24,509 nt of DNA from a virus: the IMG/VR virus record IMGVR_UViG_3300029957_000041, positions 1-24,509 of that record; one strand, written 5' to 3'. The notes below the pieces were generated by a model that saw only the letters and a program-made list of their open reading frames with translations, was not told where the DNA came from and did not search any database. Each line of letters starts with the position of its first letter. The stretch's first letter is position 1. Made by a program: the position numbers and the translations under genes. Positions 1-6,266 of the stretch are shown here, piece after piece.

Positions 1-79
1 CGAGGCGTGCGTAGTCGAGGCGTGCGTAGTCGAGGCTTGCTCCGACGAGGCGTGCGTAGTCGAGGCGTGCGTAGTCGAG
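1..79. repeat. 15-bp tandem repeat encoding pentapeptides
   Basis: Units of 15 bp start at 1, 16, 31, 46 and 61. Four are identical (cgaggcgtgcgtagt) and the third is diverged (cgaggcttgctccga); a sixth keeps only cgag at 76-79. Each unit is exactly one five-residue turn of the pentapeptide protein on the minus strand. Near-perfect DNA identity suggests recent unit duplication. Confidence 0.9.
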
Positions 80-190
80 CGAGACCTTCGCTGTGACCGC
101 CGCCTCAACTGTCAGCTTAGTGGTATTATCCTTGCAAGAATGGGAAAAAATTATTTTCCCGGAAATGCGGTGCAGAATGTCTATTTTCAT
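1..190 (-). CDS. Pentapeptide-repeat protein, 3' end beyond left edge
   Basis: I translated this open frame by hand from an ATG at 190-188; it runs off the left edge without a stop. Residues 1-34 form a compact head (MKIDILHRISGK... then KLTVEAAV), and from about residue 37 the chain becomes A-x-L-x-x pentapeptides (ARLDY, ARLDY, ARLVG, ASLDY, ARLDY), the signature of a right-handed quadrilateral beta-helix. This head followed by pentapeptides is a layout I know from phage and bacterial pentapeptide proteins. Some family members mimic DNA and inhibit gyrase; no function can be assigned here. AGGA lies 3 nt before the ATG. It is the last visible gene of the leftward early operon, 34 nt after the HTH gene. 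Its leader shares 17 identical bases with the leader of the 158-aa gene at 3261-3737. Confidence 0.8.
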   Translation of the reverse strand, partial: MKIDILHRISGKIIFSHSCKDNTTKLTVEAAVTAKVSLDYARLDYARLVGASLDYARLDYARL

Positions 191-224
191 TGTTCCTTTT
201 TTTGTTGGTTGGTTGGTCCGTAAA

Positions 225-485
225 TCACTTCATCCGCCCCGCGCAGCATGGGCAGACTTGAATTTTTTCGTTGAGCCATTGGCCATCGCGTTTGGCGACG
301 ATGGGCAGATGCAGCCGGTCACGCATGAAGTTCAGATCGCGGTCGATAGTCTTGTAAGTCACACCCAGCTCATCGGCGAGCTGCTGGGCCGGGATGGGGG
401 AACGAGCTGCCAATAGCCGGGCCATCAGAACGCGGAAGCGTTCCACGGGGGCGCGGGTCTTTGGATTGGCGGCATCAGATTTCAC
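225..485 (-). CDS. Small HTH protein with C-terminal Cys cluster
   Basis: 86 aa. Residues about 14-65 look like an HTH_11/DeoR-type winged helix: an RFRVLMARLLAAR first helix, then PAQQLADELGVTYKTIDRDL as helix-turn-helix and a wing ending in KRDGQWL. The tail holds CPCC, a possible half of a zinc knuckle. It starts with GTG overlapping the stop of the upstream gene (GTGA), so it is translationally coupled to it. A small DNA-binding protein late in the early operon could be a middle/late activator analogous to Mu Mor, but it has no Mor similarity I can see. Function unproven. Confidence 0.75.
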   Translation of the reverse strand: MKSDAANPKTRAPVERFRVLMARLLAARSPIPAQQLADELGVTYKTIDRDLNFMRDRLHLPIVAKRDGQWLNEKIQVCPCCAGRMK

Positions 486-970
486 AACAAAGCTGGCTGT
501 GCAGTTTGCACCGGAGGGCTATCTTTTAAGATTTTGGCCGGGCGCCGGCACCGGCGCTGCCGTTTCAGGTCGGTGTAGAGTGCGGCCAATGTTTCCACGG
601 CAGTCTTTTCCACCACTGCCACGGAGGCGACGGTGTTGACGGCGCGGCGGGTGACTTTGGTGATGTCTTTGGCGGCGCGGCTGAGTTCCTCGGCGCGTAG
701 GCGGATGTGGCGGTCGATCGCGCCTTCCAGATACACGGGCAGGTATTGGATGGCGGCCTGTTTCTCGCGCATGGAGCGCAGCACCTCGGCGATGTCGCGC
801 CGGATGTGGTCCACCTGGAATTGCCAGTGCCGACGCTCACATTCGTAGCCGTAACGGGCGATGGCCTTCATCAGGGCCCGCTCATCGCGCATATACTCAC
901 GCACCCGGTCCGCATAGAAATGATTGCGGATCAGCAGCAGGAGTTCGGCGATGAGATCGGCGACAGTCAT
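482..970 (-). CDS. Hypothetical helical phage protein
   Basis: 162 aa and not recognised. It is almost entirely helical and charged, with a hydrophobic N-terminal stretch (ADLIAELLLLIRNHF, about residues 4-18) that looks amphipathic rather than membrane-spanning. The middle is rich in Arg and Glu and the C-terminal tail (about 136-162) is basic and Pro-containing. It starts 3 nt after the stop of the 70-aa gene and its stop overlaps the GTG of the HTH gene, so it sits firmly in the early operon. Its mirror frames on the plus strand are shadows. Confidence 0.7.
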   Translation of the reverse strand: MTVADLIAELLLLIRNHFYADRVREYMRDERALMKAIARYGYECERRHWQFQVDHIRRDIAEVLRSMREKQAAIQYLPVYLEGAIDRHIRLRAEELSRAAKDITKVTRRAVNTVASVAVVEKTAVETLAALYTDLKRQRRCRRPAKILKDSPPVQTAQPALL

Positions 971-973
971 GGG

Positions 974-1186
974 TTAATTTGTGCGGCGGTGGGCGGGTGC
1001 AACGACTGGTCCTTCGATGGTCGCACCGCGCAATTCGCGCAGGCCGAAGCCCGAGCCGAGTTTCTTCATGATGGCGAGGCGGAAATTGGCCTCGTCTTTG
1101 GTGGGGTATTCGAGCTTGCAGTTGGCTTCGTGCACCCGCACGAGTTGGGCGCGCTCTTGGAGTTCTTCTTTGGTGATGGTGGCCAT
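974..1186 (-). CDS. Hypothetical 70-aa early protein
   Basis: 70 aa and not recognised. It is a charged helical protein (ITKEELQERAQLVRVHEANC at the N-terminus) with a single Cys. The start is well supported by the AGGACCA ribosome-binding module at 1189-1195, five bases from AGGA to ATG, the same module found before two other genes of this operon. A short gap (1187-1212) separates it from the 124-aa gene upstream. Confidence 0.7.
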   Translation of the reverse strand: MATITKEELQERAQLVRVHEANCKLEYPTKDEANFRLAIMKKLGSGFGLRELRGATIEGPVVAPAHRRTN

Positions 1187-1188
1187 AT

Positions 1189-1195
1189 TGGTCCT
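1189..1195 (-). promoter_or_regulatory. AGGACCA ribosome-binding module, copy 1
   Basis: Minus-strand AGGACCA followed by AT and the ATG of the 70-aa gene. The same seven bases precede two other early genes. Confidence 0.7.
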
Positions 1196-1212
1196 TTGGG
1201 TTGATGGTTGAT

Positions 1213-1587
1213 TTAGATTTTTGTGGGGTTATCCGGTGTGAAAGATTCTTTGGCGATCAGGTCTCCGCTGCCATCGGCCTGAACTGTTCCGTCGATGATT
1301 TGTCCGTCTGGCATTACGGCGATGCAGGCCCACTCAAACCAGTTCGATTTAAGCTCATCGACCTTTTCTTGGAGTTCGATTTTCAACGGAGTAGCCGCGA
1401 TGTTCCAGATGTTCGGGCGGATCTCGCGGGTGGTGAATCCGGCGGGAAAGAGCTTGCCCGCCAGCCGCTTCACGGCATCGGTGGGGCCGCCGGTGGCGCT
1501 AGCGCGTTGGTTTCCCGCACTGCAGGCGTATGTGCCGCAGGAATAGCGGACTTCAACGGTGTATTTAGTAACGGTTTTAGTGGCCAT
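1213..1587 (-). CDS. Hypothetical 124-aa early protein
   Basis: I chose the ATG at 1587 (MATKTVTKYTVEV), 4 nt after the upstream TGA; a longer version from 1617 would overlap the previous gene by 26 nt. The N-terminal half has a beta-strand-like YTVEVRYSCGTYAC segment with two Cys, followed by a Gly/Ala-rich stretch and a helix (DAVKRLAGKLFP). The C-terminal half includes a charged helix (IELQEKVDELKSNWFEW). No family recognised; position among small genes downstream of the MuB-like ATPase suggests an early accessory or host-takeover role. Confidence 0.65.
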   Translation of the reverse strand: MATKTVTKYTVEVRYSCGTYACSAGNQRASATGGPTDAVKRLAGKLFPAGFTTREIRPNIWNIAATPLKIELQEKVDELKSNWFEWACIAVMPDGQIIDGTVQADGSGDLIAKESFTPDNPTKI

Positions 1588-1591
1588 AAAA

Positions 1592-1828
1592 TCAGTTTTC
1601 ACCGGGTTTGCAGGCATCGTTCAGGGCTTGGGCAATGCTAGTGAGACTGGCGCGGCCTTGGGGATCGGCTTGGATCAGGAGCTGCCCGCTGCGGACGTGC
1701 GGGAGGGTGGCGGCATTGGCCGGATCGGTGAAGAGGGCGATGACTTCGCCCAGGAACTGCGCATCGCGGGCGGTGAGGTTGGTGACGTGGATGCTAATGG
1801 TATGGGCTGCTGGATCGGCGGTGATCAT
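1592..1828 (-). CDS. Hypothetical 78-aa early protein
   Basis: 78 aa and not recognised. It shows an alternating beta/helix pattern (HTISIHVTNL, then TARDAQFLGEVIALF). ATG and the upstream TGA overlap as ATGA, so it is translationally coupled to the 91-aa gene. It has no signal, membrane segment or catalytic motif. Confidence 0.65.
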   Translation of the reverse strand: MITADPAAHTISIHVTNLTARDAQFLGEVIALFTDPANAATLPHVRSGQLLIQADPQGRASLTSIAQALNDACKPGEN

Positions 1829-2100
1829 AATTTTCCTTTGCGCGCGATGGTGCGTTTGAGCAGCCGCACTTCGCGGGTTAGTTCGGTGATCTGGTTGGAC
1901 TGCTGGAGATTCTCATTGGCGTTGTAGGCTCGACAAACTGGCGTGTTGGTGATGAATGCCGTATTGGGAACTTGAGTGATCCACCGGCGATTCTCCGGGT
2001 CTTTCTTGTCGTAGATGTCGGTGAAATTCTGGCTGCGCTCAGCGTAAAAACCCTCGTTGATTTGAAGCGCAAACCCGGTCTCAAAATAAACGGTCATCAT
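1825..2100 (-). CDS. Hypothetical 91-aa early protein
   Basis: I placed the start at the ATG of 2100, which overlaps the MuB-like stop as ATGA and is preceded by a purine-rich AAGGGGAGTGGGA stretch; the frame is open four codons further upstream. The N-terminal part is mixed beta-like (MMTVYFETGFALQI) and the C-terminus is a short coiled coil with a basic tail (QITELTREVRLLKRTIARKG). Not recognised. It lies directly after the transposition ATPase, so a role accessory to transposition is possible but unproven. Confidence 0.65.
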   Translation of the reverse strand: MMTVYFETGFALQINEGFYAERSQNFTDIYDKKDPENRRWITQVPNTAFITNTPVCRAYNANENLQQSNQITELTREVRLLKRTIARKGKL

Positions 2101-3227
2101 TGGACGTCCCACTCCCCTTCCTGCTCGGCTTGTTTGGCGATGAGCAAGTGCGCCTTCACGAAGTGCGACCAGTTCAGTTTCTGACCACGCCGGCTGGCCA
2201 GCTTGCGGGCGTAGCGCAGCCGCTCGGTGACGGCCTTGAGCGCCTCTTCCTTGCAGACCTGTTTCAGGATGGCGTAGGGCTGCTCGGTAACATCGTCCAC
2301 GGTCACAGTGACATTGGCCTCTGGAAATTCCAGGCCGTGATGTTCCAGAATCAGGCTCACGTCGCCCTTCGTAGGCATGGTGGGCAGATAGACCTTATGC
2401 ACACCCCGCCGCCAGAGCTGCTGCAGCTCGCGCTGGCGCGCCGCCTTTACGTCATCGAGCAGCGTGAAACACAGGACCATGCCGCACTTGGCGCGGTCGT
2501 GGATCTCGCGGATGACTTCCATGCAGTTGTGGAAGCTGCCCTTGCGGTAGGTATGGGCGAGCAGATGAACCTCGTCCAGTATGAGCAGCATGTTCGGCGT
2601 GAGGGCATTGATGATGCGTTCGATGAGGTCGCTGGTGTTGCTCTTGGAGCTGACGCCCACGGCCTCGGCGATGCAGCGGACCATTCCGCCCAAGCCGCTG
2701 GCGGCGCGCATTCGGCAATAAACGGTGTGGCCGTGGTTGTTGCCGGGCGTGTAGTGCCGTTCCAGCGCCCACGTCTTGCCCACGTGCGACGGCCCGACGA
2801 GGAACACGATGGACTGGCTCTCGCGGCCCAGATCGCACGCGGTGACGATCTTCTTGGCGGTGGGCGTGAGCACGAACTCTGTCTCGCCGCCTTCAAACCG
2901 CTCCTTTTCCAGCGCGAGAAACTCGCGGATGGATTTGATGAGGTCGCCGCTGGGTTGGAGCTGTTCCTTTGTTTCCGGATGCGTGTATTTGCCGGTGTAG
3001 ATCTTGTAAAGCGTGTTGTCGCTGCTCTTGACGCGGCGGGCGAACTCGGGCTTGGCGACGGGATGCTTGGTATCCGTGCACCAGTAGAACGCTTTGATGA
3101 GGACTTCCTTGGCCTCGGCGTTGTAGTTGGCGATGTTGGCGCGGATGTCGTCGGCGCTGAAATTCCAAGAGGCGCGGACGGTGTTGCCTACATTTGGGGC
3201 GGCTTCGGTTTCGATGTTTGTGCTCAT
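2097..3227 (-). CDS. MuB-like AAA+ ATPase, transposition target selector
   Basis: 376 aa (Mu B is somewhat shorter). A leading region at about 20-110 resembles the N-terminal DNA-binding part of MuB-type ATPases. It is followed by an AAA+ core with Walker A GPSHVGKT at 145-152 and Walker B MLLILDEVH at 213-221 (D218, E219). In Mu and Tn7-like systems such ATPases bind DNA with ATP, pick the target and activate the transposase. Its place beside the DDE transposase and its cytoplasmic sequence fit that job. The start is preceded by AGGACCA (3230-3236) and the stop overlaps the next ATG. The long plus-strand open frame at 2100-3257 is a GC-rich shadow. Confidence 0.9.
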   Translation of the reverse strand: MSTNIETEAAPNVGNTVRASWNFSADDIRANIANYNAEAKEVLIKAFYWCTDTKHPVAKPEFARRVKSSDNTLYKIYTGKYTHPETKEQLQPSGDLIKSIREFLALEKERFEGGETEFVLTPTAKKIVTACDLGRESQSIVFLVGPSHVGKTWALERHYTPGNNHGHTVYCRMRAASGLGGMVRCIAEAVGVSSKSNTSDLIERIINALTPNMLLILDEVHLLAHTYRKGSFHNCMEVIREIHDRAKCGMVLCFTLLDDVKAARQRELQQLWRRGVHKVYLPTMPTKGDVSLILEHHGLEFPEANVTVTVDDVTEQPYAILKQVCKEEALKAVTERLRYARKLASRRGQKLNWSHFVKAHLLIAKQAEQEGEWDVQ

Positions 3228-3229
3228 AC

Positions 3230-3236
3230 TGGTCCT
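3230..3236 (-). promoter_or_regulatory. AGGACCA ribosome-binding module, copy 2
   Basis: Minus-strand AGGACCA followed by GT and the ATG of the MuB-like gene. Confidence 0.7.
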
Positions 3237-3260
3237 ATGAGAAAAGTTGAAAGTTGAAAA

Positions 3261-3737
3261 TCAGCCGTTCAGGCATTGATACGTTTTGGCGATGCCGTCG
3301 CGACCAACCTGCTCGACCAGTTTCTTGTTGCCCAAAATGTAGAGGGCATTACCTGCGGCTTTTTCTTCAATGCCAGTGGCGACGGCCACGGCAGCCGCGG
3401 TGAATGGCGCGGGGAGTTTGCGGCATTCCACAAGGACGCGGTGTTGGAGCGAGCCGACGCGCAGCGGCTCTTCGCCATTGGCCGGAGCGGAATCAGGCGA
3501 CGACGCGGAGGATGGGGCGACGACGCGGAGGATGGGGCGAACTGCCTTGGTTTTGGATTTACGCTTGGCCTTGGCCGGCTTCGAAGCCTTCACCGGTTTA
3601 GGTTCTACGATGGCGCCCAGTTGACCGTAGAGTTCGGTGAGCGCGTCTTTGGCAACGGTCAACTGGTTGATTTCTTTCTGGCGCGCGGCGATTTCAAAAT
3701 TCAAATCGGCCAATGTTTTGGTGATGTGTTTTTCCAT
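3261..3737 (-). CDS. Coiled-coil plus winged-helix protein between the A and B genes
   Basis: 158 aa. Residues about 4-40 are a heptad-like coiled coil, 48-66 a Lys-rich linker (KASKPAKAKRKSKTKAV), 66-85 a low-complexity stretch made by a 20-bp direct duplication, and 95-157 a winged-helix-like domain (LQHRVLVECRKLPAPFTAAA... LYILGNKKLVEQVG). It probably binds DNA, perhaps as an accessory to transposition, since it lies between the transposase and its ATPase. AGGACCA at 3741-3747 supports the start. The duplication unit is not a multiple of three, so the two halves are in one frame only at the present copy number. Confidence 0.7.
   Translation of the reverse strand: MEKHITKTLADLNFEIAARQKEINQLTVAKDALTELYGQLGAIVEPKPVKASKPAKAKRKSKTKAVRPILRVVAPSSASSPDSAPANGEEPLRVGSLQHRVLVECRKLPAPFTAAAVAVATGIEEKAAGNALYILGNKKLVEQVGRDGIAKTYQCLNG
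3498..3537. repeat. Two perfect 20-bp direct repeats inside a gene
   Basis: The unit cgacgacgcggaggatgggg occurs at 3498-3517 and immediately again at 3518-3537, followed by cga. On the minus strand the copies are read in different frames, giving RPILRVV and then APSSASSP. Confidence 0.9.
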
Positions 3738-3740
3738 ATC

Positions 3741-3765
3741 TGGTCCTGTTTTTTGTTGGTTGGTT
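3741..3765 (-). promoter_or_regulatory. AGGACCA module, copy 3, with shared upstream leader
   Basis: AGGACCA (3747-3741) precedes the ATG of the 158-aa gene. The 17 bases AACCAACCAACAAAAAA (3765-3749, minus strand) recur identically at 214-198 before the pentapeptide gene. Confidence 0.75.
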
Positions 3766-5908
3766 AATCGAGCAATTCTTCGGTGTTCAATTCCGGCGTC
3801 ATCTGACGCCCGGAAAATTCATTCTCCCGGCCCAGCAACTCTTCCGAGCTTTCCGAAAGTGCCTGGCATCGGTTGTCTTGCGGTTCAGCCTGGGCGGGAG
3901 AATCAAGGAGTTCATCGGCGCTGCCAACGAGGCGGCGCGCATTGGCCTGCGTGCGCTTGGTGGCGCGGGTATTCTCGCGGGCGCGGGTGATCTGCTCGCC
4001 CACGGGCCCGCTGGCGGGGACGCTCGCCCCACCGGTGCGACGCTCAAGGAACGGCGCAAGGGTGCGGCTCTCCGTGCGCGAGACGGTGGCCAGCAGTTTT
4101 TTCCGCTGCGCCTCGGTGGCGAGCTGGTCCGTGGTCGCCCCAAACCGGGACAACTCAGGCACACGCGGGGCGCAGCAGATCAGTTTGTCCGGCTTGCCGG
4201 ACTTGAGGGTGTAGATCACGGCATCGGTATCCGGATCGTAATCGTTCCAGAAGATGACGACGCGGCGGCCACGATGAATTTCAAGAGCAGGATGGCTGTA
4301 GGTGTAGCCCTTCTGGAACTTGCCGCTGCCGATGGTCACGCGCACGCCGTTGCGAGTGACCTGCAGCACGTTGTAGGCAGCGCGATACATCCACTTGGAT
4401 TCATCAGGGAACTTCACGAATGTGGGGTTGATCTCCGCCCAGGCTTCCGCCGGCGTGCGGCCATGCAGAATCTTTCCGTCATTGCGTTCGTGGTTAAGCG
4501 CGTTCATCACGCCGCGCAGATGCTCGGCGTATTCGCTCACGTGCAGAAAATATTGGCGCGGATGCGCGTGGCCGGCGCGCACCTGGGCAAGCTCGTGCTT
4601 CACGTTCTCGGGGCAGTCTTTCATCTCCATGCGCCCGCAGAATCCGCGCACGGCATCGGCGGCGTGCTGCAGGTTGTTGAACGCGGTCTCGATGATCTTG
4701 CCGCGGGGCGTGCGGGTGTGGATGACTTTCACGCCGAGCGATTTCAAACCACCGAACCGCGTGGAATCGTCAATGCCGGTCTTGTGGCCGATGACTACAT
4801 TGCTCTGCCACGTGCCGCCTTCCAGCACAGCGATCTGGTCCACCTTGCCGGCGGTGTCGGTGTGCAGGCCGTATTCGTCCAGGTAATCGCCGAGCAGTCC
4901 CCAGACGTCGTCCTTGGTGTATTGGCCCTTGGGGCGCATCACAGCGCGGATGTTAAGCCAGGCCATGGTGCCGACGTTCATCACAGCGAGGATCTGCGGA
5001 CGGATGAGCAGGAAGCCTTCCTCGTTGGGCCACTCGCACCACACGTAGCAGTTAGCCGTCATGTCGTCGGCGGTGATGGCACGGATGTCGGTGTCGGCGT
5101 AGCTGCACTCGGTATAAGGTCCGTCCAACTTGGCGGCCTTGGGGCCGATCTGCATGAGCTTGGTGCCGAGCGGTGAGACGCGCAGGGCATCGCGCACGCT
5201 AGGCGGCACGTAGCTCTTGCTGGCGTGCGCGCCGTGCAACCACATGCGGGCGCTGCCGTGAATGGTGGGGTCGCTCACCATGTTGCGAAAGGCGCGGGCG
5301 ATATTCTGGCGGCCTTTGATGCCGTGCTCCACGGCGTTGGCGCGGCCGCGCAGGATGCTTTCCTCGGCCAGATCGCGGGCATAGCTCTTGCGGCCCACTA
5401 CGCCGCGCTTCTGTTCCACGAGGCCATCAATGCCGCGCTCAGCGTAGGCAGCGCACCAGTCGTGCAAGGCGCGTGGGCTGATGGGCATGAGCGGCTGCTC
5501 CTTCTTGAAATGTTCTACAACCAGGGCGACGGCGCGCATCTTGCCAAAGATGGAATTGCTGGCGACGAGCTTCACGGCGCGTTCACGCAGCAGGACTTTT
5601 TCGCGAGCCGCATCGGAGTGGGCCAAGTCCGAAAACCGGACTTCTGGCGCGGGGCATGATGTATCCATCGCGGGTGTGGCCACGACGGCCAGAGCTATCT
5701 GCGCCGGGGGAATGAACTCCAAACGGTTGCCCTGAGCGCGGCACGGCCACGCCTCGCGCTCGGCGGTGCGTTGCACCGTTTTTTTATTGGCGCCGAGCGC
5801 GCGGGCGATGTCGCGCAGACTGAAGTATTCAGTCGGGGCGACGGTGGGCTGAGCGTCGATGGACGCGAGCACCTGGTCCATTACTTGATCCGGGGCGGGA
5901 TGGTTCAT
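3764..5908 (-). CDS. MuA-like DDE transposase
   Basis: 714 aa (MuA 663). Residues 26-75 are an HTH (YFSLRDIARALGANKKTVQR) like the Mu-type DNA-binding domain; 100-240 match the end-binding helical region; about 265-430 form the RNase H-like core. I align D282 (TADDMTANCYVW) with MuA D269 and E407 (GKIIETAFNNLQ) with E392. The second acidic position falls at LEGGTWQSN, giving E363 where MuA has Asp. Residues about 490-580 fit the C-terminal beta-barrel. The tail is basic and then carries three acidic ELL motifs (664-669, 688-693, 709-714). It would cut and join the phage ends in integration and replication. Its ATG overlaps the upstream TGA (ATGA), and no Shine-Dalgarno is obvious. The plus-strand frames inside it are shadows. 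Confidence 0.93.
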   Translation of the reverse strand: MNHPAPDQVMDQVLASIDAQPTVAPTEYFSLRDIARALGANKKTVQRTAEREAWPCRAQGNRLEFIPPAQIALAVVATPAMDTSCPAPEVRFSDLAHSDAAREKVLLRERAVKLVASNSIFGKMRAVALVVEHFKKEQPLMPISPRALHDWCAAYAERGIDGLVEQKRGVVGRKSYARDLAEESILRGRANAVEHGIKGRQNIARAFRNMVSDPTIHGSARMWLHGAHASKSYVPPSVRDALRVSPLGTKLMQIGPKAAKLDGPYTECSYADTDIRAITADDMTANCYVWCEWPNEEGFLLIRPQILAVMNVGTMAWLNIRAVMRPKGQYTKDDVWGLLGDYLDEYGLHTDTAGKVDQIAVLEGGTWQSNVVIGHKTGIDDSTRFGGLKSLGVKVIHTRTPRGKIIETAFNNLQHAADAVRGFCGRMEMKDCPENVKHELAQVRAGHAHPRQYFLHVSEYAEHLRGVMNALNHERNDGKILHGRTPAEAWAEINPTFVKFPDESKWMYRAAYNVLQVTRNGVRVTIGSGKFQKGYTYSHPALEIHRGRRVVIFWNDYDPDTDAVIYTLKSGKPDKLICCAPRVPELSRFGATTDQLATEAQRKKLLATVSRTESRTLAPFLERRTGGASVPASGPVGEQITRARENTRATKRTQANARRLVGSADELLDSPAQAEPQDNRCQALSESSEELLGRENEFSGRQMTPELNTEELLD

Positions 5909-6111
5909 GAGGGTTGAGTGGTTGATTGTTTGGCGAAGCCGTCGCGCACATCGCAGAACTGCGGCAATAAATTGTTTTGATACGCGGCATACCAGGCATC
6001 GGCGGCGGCGAGGTACTGCGTGGCGCGCTTTTCCTCCACGAACTGCACGGGCTGTCCGGGGTCGGCCAGCACGGCCTGCCCTTTGTAATAAAGCGTGAAG
6101 TAGGCGCTCAT
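5905..6111 (-). CDS. Hypothetical 68-aa early protein
   Basis: The start at 6111 (MSAYFTLYYKGQ) has a good Shine-Dalgarno (GGGAGGTT, seven bases before ATG), so I rejected the longer open frame back to 6429. It is 68 aa, starts with a strand-like segment and continues with an Ala-rich helix (ATQYLAAADAWYAAYQNN). Not recognised. Its TGA overlaps the transposase ATG, so it is coupled to the transposase. Confidence 0.7.
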   Translation of the reverse strand: MSAYFTLYYKGQAVLADPGQPVQFVEEKRATQYLAAADAWYAAYQNNLLPQFCDVRDGFAKQSTTQPS

Positions 6112-6266
6112 CGTGAACCTCCCACCGGCCCGCCGCCGTTTGTTGCCAACGGCGACGGGGTTCGGTTTTGGTCTAGGCATGTTGGACCGGCGGAAGTGGC
6201 TACCACCACGGAAGCCGATCCGGTCATAAATCGAAACGCAGCACGGAAATGGTTGATGGAGTTCAT
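6108..6266 (-). CDS. Possible 52-aa linker ORF
   Basis: A 52-aa frame (MNSINHFRAAFRFMTG...) whose ATG overlaps the TGA of the wall-hydrolase gene and whose TGA overlaps the ATG of the 68-aa gene, both as ATGA. Overlaps on both sides match the style of this operon and are the main support. The Ser/Thr/Gly/Pro-rich composition is not convincing as a folded protein. A competing frame would start MPRPKPNPVAVGNK at 6180 and join the 68-aa gene. Confidence 0.4.
   Translation of the reverse strand: MNSINHFRAAFRFMTGSASVVVATSAGPTCLDQNRTPSPLATNGGGPVGGSR

Noticed and set aside
1-79. CRISPR array or host REP-type intergenic repeat
   Set aside because: Units are 15 bp, contiguous and without spacers, and they are in frame with a minus-strand gene starting at 190, coding pentapeptide repeats.
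80-100. Left phage end (TG... near 92) next to host DNA
   Set aside because: The repeats and the sequence up to 190 form one open phage gene, so there is no host boundary here.
142-160. Terminator-like hairpin GGGAAAA/TTTTCCC
   Set aside because: It lies inside the pentapeptide gene and lacks a GC-rich stem and T-run in either direction; likely chance.
2100-3257. 385-aa open frame on the plus strand
   Set aside because: It mirrors the MuB-like gene, which has Walker motifs and an operon context; a GC-rich shadow.
3878-5176. 432-aa open frame on the plus strand
   Set aside because: It mirrors the transposase gene and shows no domain or start signal.
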